Below, piece by piece: positions 1 to 6,731 of a stretch of 16,077 nt of DNA; position 1 is the stretch's first letter; each line of letters opens with the position of its first letter. This stretch comes from JAJFTV01 sp036825755 (GTDB lineage Bacteria > Chloroflexota > Anaerolineae > Anaerolineales > Anaerolineaceae). Position numbers and translations under genes: made by a program. The stretch spans positions 1 through 16,077 of the forward strand of contig DAISXR010000079.1 of the NCBI GenBank assembly GCA_036825755.1, given 5' to 3'. The notes below the pieces were generated by a model that saw only the letters and a list, made by a program, of their open reading frames with translations, searched no databases and was not told the origin of the DNA.

Positions 1-826
1 ACAACAGACCGGTGATTAACAAAATAATGGCCACGGTAGATGAAATGATCAGCGTGAGGCCCGGGGCTTCCCGCCCGCCGCCCAGCAGCGCCCAGCGGAA
101 TGCCTCCACCACACCCACCATGGGATTGAGAGCATACACAATCTGCCATTTTGGTGAAAGCAGGCTGGCCGGGTACACAATGGGTGTGAGAAACAGCCAG
201 AACTGGGTTAGAAACGGGGTGATGTAGTTCACATCACGATACAACACATTCAAGGCGGCCAGCCACAACCCCACCCCCAACGCGGTGATCAGCGTCAGCA
301 GCAGGAAAAATGGCAGCGTCCACACATTGACGGTGGGCGTGATTTTGTAAAAGATCATCATCCCGATCAAAATGATAAATGCAATGAAAAAATCCACCAC
401 GCCTGCCAGAACAGATGAAAGCGGAAGGATGATACGCGGGAAGTAAATTTTGGTGATCATGTGCGCGTTGGTCACCAGCGAGCGGCTGGCCACCGATAAC
501 GCGTTGGAGAATAACTCCCAGGCCAGCAGCCCGGTGTATGAGAAGATCGGGTACGGTACCCCATCCGATGGCATGGAAGCCAGCTTGCCAAAGAAGATAC
601 TGAATACCACCATGGTCATGAAAGGTTTGAGCACAGCCCAACTAACGCCCAGGAGGGTTTGCTTGTAGCGCACCTTCAGATCGCGCCAGGTCATAAAGAA
701 GATCAGTTCGCGGTACAACCACAGATCGCGGAAGTTGATCACCGACCAGCCTTTGGCCGGGCGCAGGATCGTCAGCGGGATCTCCGGGTGAGTTGTTTGA
801 ATTTGGTCCTGGTCTATCGCCGTCAT
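1..826 (-). CDS. ABC-2 type polysaccharide export permease, C-terminus cut by window edge
   Basis: Reading the minus strand from the ATG at 824-826 gives an open frame of 275 codons that runs off the window without a stop. The N-terminal 30 or so residues are cytoplasmic, followed by a segment with FRDLWLYRELIFFMTWRDLK and VRYKQTLLG, the pattern that starts the Wzm/TagG/RfbA-type ABC-2 permeases exporting O-antigen, teichoic acid or other glycans. Hydrophobic segments follow, including one around FMTMVVFSIFFG, a pair around ILPLSSVLAGVVDFFIAFII and WTLPFFLLLTLITALGVGLW, and the family-typical LNVLYRDVNYITPFLTQFW. Family members are about 260-290 residues, so only a few residues should be missing. 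It lies 39 bp downstream of the GDP-fucose synthase gene on the same strand. The Shine-Dalgarno is weak (GGA about 10 nt upstream). A partner ATPase is expected just outside the window. The transported glycan cannot be read from the sequence. Confidence 0.9.
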   Translation of the reverse strand, partial: MTAIDQDQIQTTHPEIPLTILRPAKGWSVINFRDLWLYRELIFFMTWRDLKVRYKQTLLGVSWAVLKPFMTMVVFSIFFGKLASMPSDGVPYPIFSYTGLLAWELFSNALSVASRSLVTNAHMITKIYFPRIILPLSSVLAGVVDFFIAFIILIGMMIFYKITPTVNVWTLPFFLLLTLITALGVGLWLAALNVLYRDVNYITPFLTQFWLFLTPIVYPASLLSPKWQIVYALNPMVGVVEAFRWALLGGGREAPGLTLIISSTVAIILLITGLL

Positions 827-865
827 ATATTGTATCCGTTTGCCAAAAAGGACCGACCTGCCTGC

Positions 866-1825
866 TTACGCAGTCTTCCGGTTTGCCCGGTACCAGTCGA
901 TGGTCTGTTTCAGCCCTTCCTCAAAGGTTACTTTCGCGCGGAAGCCGAAAAACTCGGCTGCCCGTTCCGTATCCAGCCGCCGGCGCGGTTGACCGTTAGG
1001 CTTGCTGGTATCCCATACCAGTTTGCCGGTAAAGCCGGTCAGGCGTCCGATTAATTCCGCCAGATCTTTGATTGAAATCTCAAATCCCGAGCCAATGTTG
1101 ACCGGTTCCGAGCCATTGTAACGTTCCGCAGCCAGTAAAATCCCTTCGGCGGCGTCATCCGCATAGATGAATTCACGCGTCGGAGATCCATCCCCCCACA
1201 CCACCACTTCTGGGTCACCCTGTTCGACGGCCTCGAGGAATTTTTTGATGAGGGCCGGGATGACATGCGATGAAGCTGGGTTGAAGTTGTCGCGCGGGCC
1301 GTACAGGTTGACCGGCAGAAGAAAGATGGAGTTGTAACCGTACTGCTGCCGGTAAGACTGTGACTGCACAAGCAGCATCTTCTTCGCCAGCCCGTAGGGA
1401 GCGTTGGTTTCTTCGGGGTAACCGTTCCAGATTTCTTCTTCTTTGAACGGCACCGGTGTGAACTTGGGGTAAGCGCAGATCGTTCCGATCGCCACGAATT
1501 TCTCGATGTTGCGCTTCCAGGATTCGTGGATCAATTGAACACCCATCATCAGATTGTCATAGAAAAATTCGGCTGGTTTTTCACGATTGGCGCCAATCCC
1601 GCCCACATGTGCGGCCAGATGAATCACCATATCAGGCTTTGCGTCATCCAGCATGCGCTGGATATCCGGCAGGTTGACCAGGTTGTAATCCTCAATTTTG
1701 GGTACAAAAATGTTCTTCTCATCCACCCCGCGGGCGGCCAGTTTCGCAAGAATGTATGAACCCAAAAAGCCGGCTCCGCCGGTGACACAAATTCGTTTTC
1801 CCTGCCAGGTGAACTGATCACTCAT
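866..1825 (-). CDS. fcl: GDP-L-fucose synthase
   Basis: This 319-residue short-chain dehydrogenase is the NADPH-dependent 3,5-epimerase/4-reductase that converts GDP-4-keto-6-deoxymannose to GDP-L-fucose in the cytoplasm. The Rossmann motif is G16-G-A-G-F-L-G22, near the N-terminus. The catalytic YxxxK is Y144/K148, preceded by GTICAYPK, which corresponds to GSSCIYPK of the E. coli enzyme: the acid Cys is kept (C117) and the catalytic Ser position carries Thr115. NLYGPRDNF and the SHVIPAL segment with the second catalytic His are present. Length matches the family. The start ATG at 1825 has AGGAAAG 9 nt upstream, inside the end of the regulator gene, and the 6-bp gap implies co-transcription. 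The substrate-making partner, GDP-mannose 4,6-dehydratase (gmd), is not in the window. A related NDP-sugar epimerase is possible but the motifs favour fucose synthase. Confidence 0.9.
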   Translation of the reverse strand: MSDQFTWQGKRICVTGGAGFLGSYILAKLAARGVDEKNIFVPKIEDYNLVNLPDIQRMLDDAKPDMVIHLAAHVGGIGANREKPAEFFYDNLMMGVQLIHESWKRNIEKFVAIGTICAYPKFTPVPFKEEEIWNGYPEETNAPYGLAKKMLLVQSQSYRQQYGYNSIFLLPVNLYGPRDNFNPASSHVIPALIKKFLEAVEQGDPEVVVWGDGSPTREFIYADDAAEGILLAAERYNGSEPVNIGSGFEISIKDLAELIGRLTGFTGKLVWDTSKPNGQPRRRLDTERAAEFFGFRAKVTFEEGLKQTIDWYRANRKTA

Positions 1826-1831
1826 GTCAGC

Positions 1832-2389
1832 CTACTTTCCTTTTTCCTTGTTGACATCTCCATCATCCCCATTGCTGCCGGCAGGATGTTTTGCAATCTG
1901 CCCGTCAGGAGAGTCATGGATGATGCGCAAATCGACAATCCGAAAATGGGCCACCGAACCATCCGGCTCAGGATCATCGTCAACCAGAACAAGAAAACCC
2001 TGCTCGATACAGGTGAGCCGGCACACTTCAGCCACATCCCCGTTGCCCTGCAGCCGGACATATTTTGTACTCGATGCGCCGAGCTCATTCAACGCAGCAA
2101 TCATGCGTTCGCGAACCAAGCGAAACAGGTGAAACGAGGTGTTGATGTAATCCAGCGTCAATCTGGCTCGGTGAGAAATCCCTTCCGGCGTGATGATATA
2201 TTTCAGCTTTCGGCGCTGTGCCCGGCGGACCTTGATGTATCCCTTGTCGATCAAACGTTTTAAATGCCAGTTGATCGTCCCTACGGCTACGCCCAATTGC
2301 GAGGCGAGCGAAGCCTGGGTGGTTTCTGGGTCCTGTTCTATCCTGTCCAGAATATTCAGATCATGTTGCAAGTCGGGTTGATTGGTCAT
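1832..2389 (-). CDS. Winged-helix transcriptional regulator of the exopolysaccharide-associated (MarR-EPS-like) type
   Basis: The protein has 185 residues from the ATG at 2389; a TTG two codons upstream (2395) is a less likely start. Residues about 8-75 form a winged helix-turn-helix: TQASLASQLGVAVGTINWHL is the HTH and KLKYIITPEGISHRA the wing and following helix, close to the regulators found at the head of exopolysaccharide clusters. Residues about 105-160 (KYVRLQGNGDVAEVCRL, then VLVDDDPEPDG) resemble the small Rossmann-like domain often fused to these regulators. The family-typical GAGD-like glycine motif appears here as GNGD, so ligand binding is uncertain. The acidic/basic tail looks disordered. 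It is the first gene of an operon with fcl and the export permease. The promoter, operator-like palindrome and very short leader upstream suggest autoregulation. The ligand is unknown. Confidence 0.8.
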   Translation of the reverse strand: MTNQPDLQHDLNILDRIEQDPETTQASLASQLGVAVGTINWHLKRLIDKGYIKVRRAQRRKLKYIITPEGISHRARLTLDYINTSFHLFRLVRERMIAALNELGASSTKYVRLQGNGDVAEVCRLTCIEQGFLVLVDDDPEPDGSVAHFRIVDLRIIHDSPDGQIAKHPAGSNGDDGDVNKEKGK

Positions 2390-2396
2390 AGCCAAT

Positions 2397-2411
2397 ATTC
2401 AATCATTGAAT
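2397..2411. promoter_or_regulatory. Operator-like palindrome overlapping the -10 box and start site
   Basis: ATTCAAT-C-ATTGAAT is a perfect 7-1-7 inverted repeat. It overlaps the last two bases of the -10 box and the predicted transcription start. A bound protein here would block RNA polymerase, and the winged-helix protein encoded immediately downstream is the natural candidate. That link is inferred. Confidence 0.5.
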
Positions 2412-2437
2412 TATAACCGCAAATGATCACAGGTCAA
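2410..2437 (-). promoter_or_regulatory. Sigma70-type promoter of the regulator-fcl-permease operon
   Basis: On the minus strand TTGACC (2432-2437) is followed after exactly 16 nt by a perfect TATAAT (2410-2415). The expected start of transcription, about 2403, leaves a leader of roughly 15 nt before the ATG at 2389 and no recognisable Shine-Dalgarno, so the message is nearly leaderless. Confidence 0.75.
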
Positions 2438-2452
2438 GGCTGTAGATAACAA

Positions 2453-2487
2453 CAGCTTACCGGAGGACGGGTGTCTCCGGTAAGCTG
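2453..2487 (-). terminator. Hairpin terminator downstream of aspS
   Basis: CAGCTTACCGGAG and CTCCGGTAAGCTG form a perfect 13-bp stem with a 9-nt loop, beginning 13 nt after the aspS stop. The tract following it on the minus strand (TTGTTAT) is only moderately T-rich, so termination may be incomplete. The next operon's -35 box lies 15 bp further on. Confidence 0.7.
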
Positions 2488-2500
2488 CTGCTGCAATTCT

Positions 2501-4270
2501 TTAATCTTCAACGATTTTCACATGCAGATCACGCAGTTGTTCGGGTAAGGCGGTTGACGGCGCGTCACTCATCACATCACGGGCGGCCTGGTTCTTGGGG
2601 AACGCAATCACCTCGCGAATGTTCGACTCGCCGGTGAAGATCATGCACAGGCGGTCGATGCCCGGCGCGATACCTCCATGCGGCGGCACACCGTATTCAA
2701 AGGCTTCCAGAATGTGCCCAAAGCGTTCATTCGATACCTCGGGCTCGAGCCCCACCAGCTTGAACATGGTTTTCTGGAGGTCGCCGTCATGGATCCGGAT
2801 GGAACCACCGCCCACCTCGTAGTTGTTCAATACCAGGTCATACTGCTGTCCGCGTACCTTGCCCGGATCGGTGGCGATCAACGGGATGTCCTCTTCCACC
2901 GGCGCGGTGAAGATGTGATGGCTGGGATCCCAGTGTTTCTCGTCTTCAAGCCAGACCAGCCACGGGAAGTCGATCACCCAGCAGAAAGCCAGAGTGTCCG
3001 GATCGCGTAGGTTGAGCAGATCACCAAACTGCACGCGCAGACGGCCCAGCACATCGTTGGCGATGGCCGGTTTATCGGCCACAAACAGCAGCAGATCACC
3101 GTTTTGAGCTTCCATGCGGGTCATAATCTGTTCGAGCGCCTCAGGGGTGAGGAATTTGGTGAAGGAGGAACGTTGCTCACCTTCAGGTGAAATGGCCAGA
3201 TAAGCCAGGCCTTTTGCGCCGTGCTGCTGGGCAAAAGCGTTCAGCTCATCGATTTGCTTGCGGCTATAGTGACCCAGCCCTTTGGCGTTGATGCCGCGCA
3301 CCTGCTGCCCGAGTTCAGCAGCCTGATCGAAAACCTTGAAACCGGTCTTTCCGCACAGATCGGTGAAACTCTTCAGCTCCAGCCCAAAGCGAATATCCGG
3401 ATTATCCTTTCCATAGCGATCCATGGCTTCCTGATAGGTCAGGCGGGGCCAGGGGGTCTGGAACAGATGTTTTTCGGGCAGGTGTTTCTGCACAAATTCC
3501 GTGAACATTCCTTCGATCAATTTGAGGATATCTTCGCGGTGGATAAACGACATCTCAAGGTCAAGTTGGGTAAATTCAGGCTGGCGGTCGCCACGCTGAT
3601 CTTCATCGCGGAAGCAGCGCGCGATCTGGAAATAGCGCTCAATACCGGCCACCTGCAGCAATTGCTTCAACTGCTGAGGAGATTGCGGGAGCGCGTAGAA
3701 TTGACCCGGGTACACGCGTGACGGCACCAGATAATCGCGGGCGCCTTCCGGTGTGGTCTTGAACAGAATGGGAGTTTCGATTTCCATGAAGTTCCGCGCA
3801 TCCAGATAATCACGGATGAATTTGACAAAACGATGGCGGATCGTTAAGTTCCGCACCATACGTTCGGTCCGGATATCCAGATAGCGGTATTTCAAACGCA
3901 AGTTCTCGTCCACCGGATCGTCTTTGTTAATCAGGAAGGGCGTCGGTTTGGACGGGCTCAATACGTTAATGGATTTTGCGACGACTTCAACTTCACCTGT
4001 AATCATGTGCGGATTTTCCGCGCCCGAGGGTCGGGCGCGCACCACACCTTCAATCTGGATCACCCATTCGGCGCGTACCTGTTCAGCGGTCTTATACTGC
4101 TGACCCAGGCTTTCCGGATCGATGACAACCTGAACGATTCCAAAACGATCCCGCAGGTCAAAGAAGAGGATTCCACCATGATCACGGTATCGATGCACCC
4201 AACCTGCCAATTTGACAGTTTCACCGATTGATTTTTTGGTAAGTTCACCACAGGTATGGGTCTTATACAT
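2501..4270 (-). CDS. aspS: Aspartyl-tRNA synthetase, bacterial type, probably non-discriminating
   Basis: The 589-residue class II synthetase aminoacylates tRNA-Asp. The start is the ATG at 4270, with GGAGG 9 nt upstream; a TTG at 4291 would place that Shine-Dalgarno inside the gene. Order of domains: N-terminal OB-fold anticodon-binding domain (about 1-105), catalytic core with motif 1 around METETP-like MEIETPILFKTTPEGARDYL, motif 2 FRDEDQRGDRQPEF from residue 220, the bacterial GAD insertion (about 280-420), and motif 3 with GIDR ending at R540. His31 (in RYRDHGGILFF) and Gly83 (in RPSGAENP) match the residues that distinguish non-discriminating AspRS, such as that of Pseudomonas aeruginosa, from discriminating enzymes of the E. 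coli kind, which have Leu and Lys there. Such an enzyme also makes Asp-tRNA-Asn for repair by GatCAB. The gene appears monocistronic, with a -10 box upstream and a terminator downstream. Confidence 0.95.
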   Translation of the reverse strand: MYKTHTCGELTKKSIGETVKLAGWVHRYRDHGGILFFDLRDRFGIVQVVIDPESLGQQYKTAEQVRAEWVIQIEGVVRARPSGAENPHMITGEVEVVAKSINVLSPSKPTPFLINKDDPVDENLRLKYRYLDIRTERMVRNLTIRHRFVKFIRDYLDARNFMEIETPILFKTTPEGARDYLVPSRVYPGQFYALPQSPQQLKQLLQVAGIERYFQIARCFRDEDQRGDRQPEFTQLDLEMSFIHREDILKLIEGMFTEFVQKHLPEKHLFQTPWPRLTYQEAMDRYGKDNPDIRFGLELKSFTDLCGKTGFKVFDQAAELGQQVRGINAKGLGHYSRKQIDELNAFAQQHGAKGLAYLAISPEGEQRSSFTKFLTPEALEQIMTRMEAQNGDLLLFVADKPAIANDVLGRLRVQFGDLLNLRDPDTLAFCWVIDFPWLVWLEDEKHWDPSHHIFTAPVEEDIPLIATDPGKVRGQQYDLVLNNYEVGGGSIRIHDGDLQKTMFKLVGLEPEVSNERFGHILEAFEYGVPPHGGIAPGIDRLCMIFTGESNIREVIAFPKNQAARDVMSDAPSTALPEQLRDLHVKIVED

Positions 4271-4300
4271 ATTTCTTCCTCCGGTCGACAAGATCGGCTA

Positions 4301-4306
4301 ATTATA
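4301..4306 (-). promoter_or_regulatory. Candidate -10 box for aspS
   Basis: A perfect TATAAT lies in the 70-bp gap between corA and aspS, giving a leader of about 24 nt that carries the GGAGG. I see no good -35 hexamer at 16-18 nt, so this rests on the -10 box and position only. Confidence 0.45.
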
Positions 4307-4340
4307 CCTTCTGTCTGCAAATATGATGAGTGAAAGATGC

Positions 4341-5327
4341 CTAAAGCCACTTCCGGCTTCTCAGCCAGAAAAACATAAATACGGGTGTTCCGATGATGAC
4401 GGCCATGGTAACTGCAAAACTAACCGGGCTCGTGAAAACCAGAAGATCGTCGTGAGGTGCAAAGAAATTCATGCCAAAGAATGACGCCACAAACGAAATC
4501 GGCATGAAAAAGGTGGTGATGATCGTGAGCGTCTTCATGATATCGTTCATGCGGTTGTTCACCACCGACAGATAAGTCTCCAACGCGCCACCCACCAGAT
4601 CACGCATGCTTTCGCTAATATCGTGCAGTCGCACATAATGATCGTACACATCGCGATAATAGGAGCGGTCGTTCGGGTCAACCACTTCATAATCGCCGCG
4701 GGCCAGTTTATTCACCACCTCACGCTGGGGGGTGAGGATGCGCCGCAGAGTCAGCAGGGAGCGTTTGGTTGTAAACAACAATGACAGTAACGAAGAGTCC
4801 GGGCGGGTGAAGATCTCCTGCTCGATGGTTTCCACCAGGTCATCCAGCCGGTCGATGATATGCATAAACTGGGTGGCCATTTCTTCCAGCACCTTATACA
4901 GCAGCCCCCCCACACCCTGTGTATACACACGTTCATCCCGCACGGCGTTCTCCCAGGGCAGGTTGATCGCCTCAAAGACCTCCGTGTGATACGTCACCAG
5001 GTAGTTGTGCCCCATAAAAATATCCAGCTCATGTGAACCCAGCAGGTCATCTTCCGATTTATCAAAGGTGACCGAGTGCAGAACAATGTACACATACTCA
5101 TTCCAGTCGTCGATCTTGGGCACATGCATCTGCACCAGCGCGTCCTCAATAGCCAGCGGGTGAAACTTGAATATATTGGTGAAGAGATCGGTTACTTTCT
5201 CGATCGGTTCATCGAAGATATCCAGCCAGAAAAATCCTTTTTGATCGGCAAGAAAATTTGGAATTTTTGCCAGATCATCGTGGGTTTCACTGGAATTGTT
5301 CGATTTGACATGCAGGATTCGGATCAT
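4341..5327 (-). CDS. corA: CorA-family magnesium/cobalt transport protein
   Basis: The 328-residue protein is a pentameric inner-membrane divalent cation channel of the CorA/MIT family. A long cytoplasmic N-terminal domain (about 1-265) has the usual alternating helices, including FHPLAIEDALVQMHVPKIDD, which is the conserved LHPLalED..p.QR.Kid.y region. Two C-terminal transmembrane segments follow, with the selectivity motif GMN at residues 285-287 (FFGMNFF) at the end of TM1, a short acidic loop and TM2, then the basic tail RSRKWL. The length is typical. The ATG at 5327 has GGAGG about 10 nt upstream. It sits between the terminator of the downstream-facing ABC operon and aspS. CorA, rather than the efflux homologue ZntB, is the better guess, but sequence alone does not settle the transport direction or the metal. 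Confidence 0.92.
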   Translation of the reverse strand: MIRILHVKSNNSSETHDDLAKIPNFLADQKGFFWLDIFDEPIEKVTDLFTNIFKFHPLAIEDALVQMHVPKIDDWNEYVYIVLHSVTFDKSEDDLLGSHELDIFMGHNYLVTYHTEVFEAINLPWENAVRDERVYTQGVGGLLYKVLEEMATQFMHIIDRLDDLVETIEQEIFTRPDSSLLSLLFTTKRSLLTLRRILTPQREVVNKLARGDYEVVDPNDRSYYRDVYDHYVRLHDISESMRDLVGGALETYLSVVNNRMNDIMKTLTIITTFFMPISFVASFFGMNFFAPHDDLLVFTSPVSFAVTMAVIIGTPVFMFFWLRSRKWL

Positions 5328-5352
5328 ACCCGGTATACCTCCACCTCAGATA

Positions 5353-5381
5353 ATCTTATTTTAATGAAAAACCCGATGCAA
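5353..5381 (-). promoter_or_regulatory. Possible corA promoter nested in the upstream terminator
   Basis: On the minus strand TTGCAT (5376-5381) and TAAGAT (5353-5358) are 17 nt apart. Both boxes deviate from consensus, and the -35 lies inside the terminator stem of the preceding operon. It is proposed because a promoter is needed in the 39 bp between that terminator and corA. Confidence 0.3.
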
Positions 5382-5400
5382 AGCTATGTTTGCATCGGGT
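5366..5400 (-). terminator. Intrinsic terminator of the Yip1-ABC-CARDB-permease operon
   Basis: ACCCGATGCAAA and TTTGCATCGGGT form a perfect 12-bp stem with a 6-nt loop, 18 nt after the permease stop. On the minus strand it is followed directly by TTTTTC. This is a strong rho-independent terminator. Confidence 0.88.
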
Positions 5401-5418
5401 GAATTGCCAAAAAACAAC

Positions 5419-6717
5419 TTATTCGTATTTCAGGGCTGTGATGGGCGGCATGGTGGCGGCATTGAGAGCCGGATAGATACCGGACAGCAACCCGATGATG
5501 GTTGAAAAAATCAATGTGAACACAAGCAGCCAGACCGGTGTATACACCGATATGGCGGTGGAACCATAATAGGTTTCCTGGGTGATTTGCGAAGCCAGAT
5601 ACACCTGCCCCAACACATTCACAATCTGGCCCACGCTCCATCCCAGCACCACGCCCCCGATCCCGCCAATCAACCCGATACCGGAGGCCTCTCCTAAAAA
5701 GATAGCCATGATCTGGCGGTTGGTGGCCCCTACCGCTTTCATCAGACCGATTTCGCGTGTGCGCTCCAGAATGGCCATCGCCATGGTGTTGGCAATACCA
5801 ATGGCCGCCACAAACAGGGCAATCGCGCCGATACCGCCAAACCCAACCTGCAGAATGATATAGAAACTGTTGATCCCCTCGATAAAAGATTGGGGTGTGT
5901 AGGCGCTGAAACCCATTCCGGTGATGGTATCTACAATATCGGTGGTCACATCCACATCGGTGGCCTTGACAATAGCCATGTTGTAACCATCTTTGGATCG
6001 GTTGATGCGTTTACCCATCAGCCATTCATTCCAGCCGGTCATTTCATCCAGCCGGACATACATGGACCAGTCTGCTTCGCCTCTCGTCTCGGTCAGTACA
6101 CCGGCTACACGAAGCTGTACCGTTCGGCGGATTTCATTGCCCTCAGAATCATATTTGAGCAGCGTCATCTTGATCGTTTCGCCGTACAGTTCAGGCGGTT
6201 CCGGCATCGTGTCACCGGGGCGCGGGTTGGGATCATAGAAATTGTTCTTCACCTGCGAACCAATGACCACCGTGCCTCGATCCAGTGTGGTGACGCCCTC
6301 AATGGTGGTGTATCCCAGATCGGCCAGGTCATCCACGCCGATGCCAATCTGGCTGGAGTACCCTTCCAGGTCCTTGTATTTCATTACGGTGCCGCCCATA
6401 ATGTAATCGCGCGGGATCACTTTTTCCACGCCCTCAATGGCGGCAAAATCCGCCAGCGCCTGTTCGGTGATGGGCGCAAAATTGGGTGTACCATCGGATT
6501 TCATGGTTTCCTGATAGGACGGATACACCTGGATCTGCGTCAGTTCGCCGATACCATACAACGAGGATGTGGCATTCCGCTGCAAACCCATCGCCAGAGA
6601 AACGAGCACCACCACGGCAGCGGTACCGATGATGACACCCACGGCCGTAAGGGCGACCCGCCCCTTACGCCGGCTGAGGTTGGCAACAATGAGAGAAACC
6701 AGATCAGAAAATTTCAT
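5419..6717 (-). CDS. MacB/FtsX-type ABC transporter permease
   Basis: The 432-residue membrane protein has the MacB topology. TM1 lies near residues 18-45 (RVALTAVGVIIGTAAVVVLV) and is followed by an extracytoplasmic MacB-PCD-like domain of about 235 residues. An FtsX domain with three transmembrane segments follows: one around GGIGAIALFVAAIGIANTM, then the conserved ERTREIGLMKAVGATNRQI coupling region, a Gly-rich TM3, and TM4 near VWLLVFTLIFSTIIGLLSGI ending in PALNAATMPPITALKYE. MacB-family permeases do not transport across the membrane as classical importers do; they use ATP hydrolysis to move their outer domain (mechanotransmission) or extract lipoproteins. It is the last gene of the operon and its start lies 14 bp after the CARDB gene. 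The Shine-Dalgarno is poorly placed (AGGGG about 12 nt away), so translation may depend on coupling. The substrate is unknown. Confidence 0.92.
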   Translation of the reverse strand: MKFSDLVSLIVANLSRRKGRVALTAVGVIIGTAAVVVLVSLAMGLQRNATSSLYGIGELTQIQVYPSYQETMKSDGTPNFAPITEQALADFAAIEGVEKVIPRDYIMGGTVMKYKDLEGYSSQIGIGVDDLADLGYTTIEGVTTLDRGTVVIGSQVKNNFYDPNPRPGDTMPEPPELYGETIKMTLLKYDSEGNEIRRTVQLRVAGVLTETRGEADWSMYVRLDEMTGWNEWLMGKRINRSKDGYNMAIVKATDVDVTTDIVDTITGMGFSAYTPQSFIEGINSFYIILQVGFGGIGAIALFVAAIGIANTMAMAILERTREIGLMKAVGATNRQIMAIFLGEASGIGLIGGIGGVVLGWSVGQIVNVLGQVYLASQITQETYYGSTAISVYTPVWLLVFTLIFSTIIGLLSGIYPALNAATMPPITALKYE

Positions 6718-6731
6718 AGGGAAGGAATCCC

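Noticed and set aside
234..641. Minus-strand 135-residue open frame
   Set aside because: It lies in another frame of the ABC-2 permease gene, which has clear family motifs and hydrophobic segments; the shadow frame is rich in His/Arg/Gly with no family resemblance.
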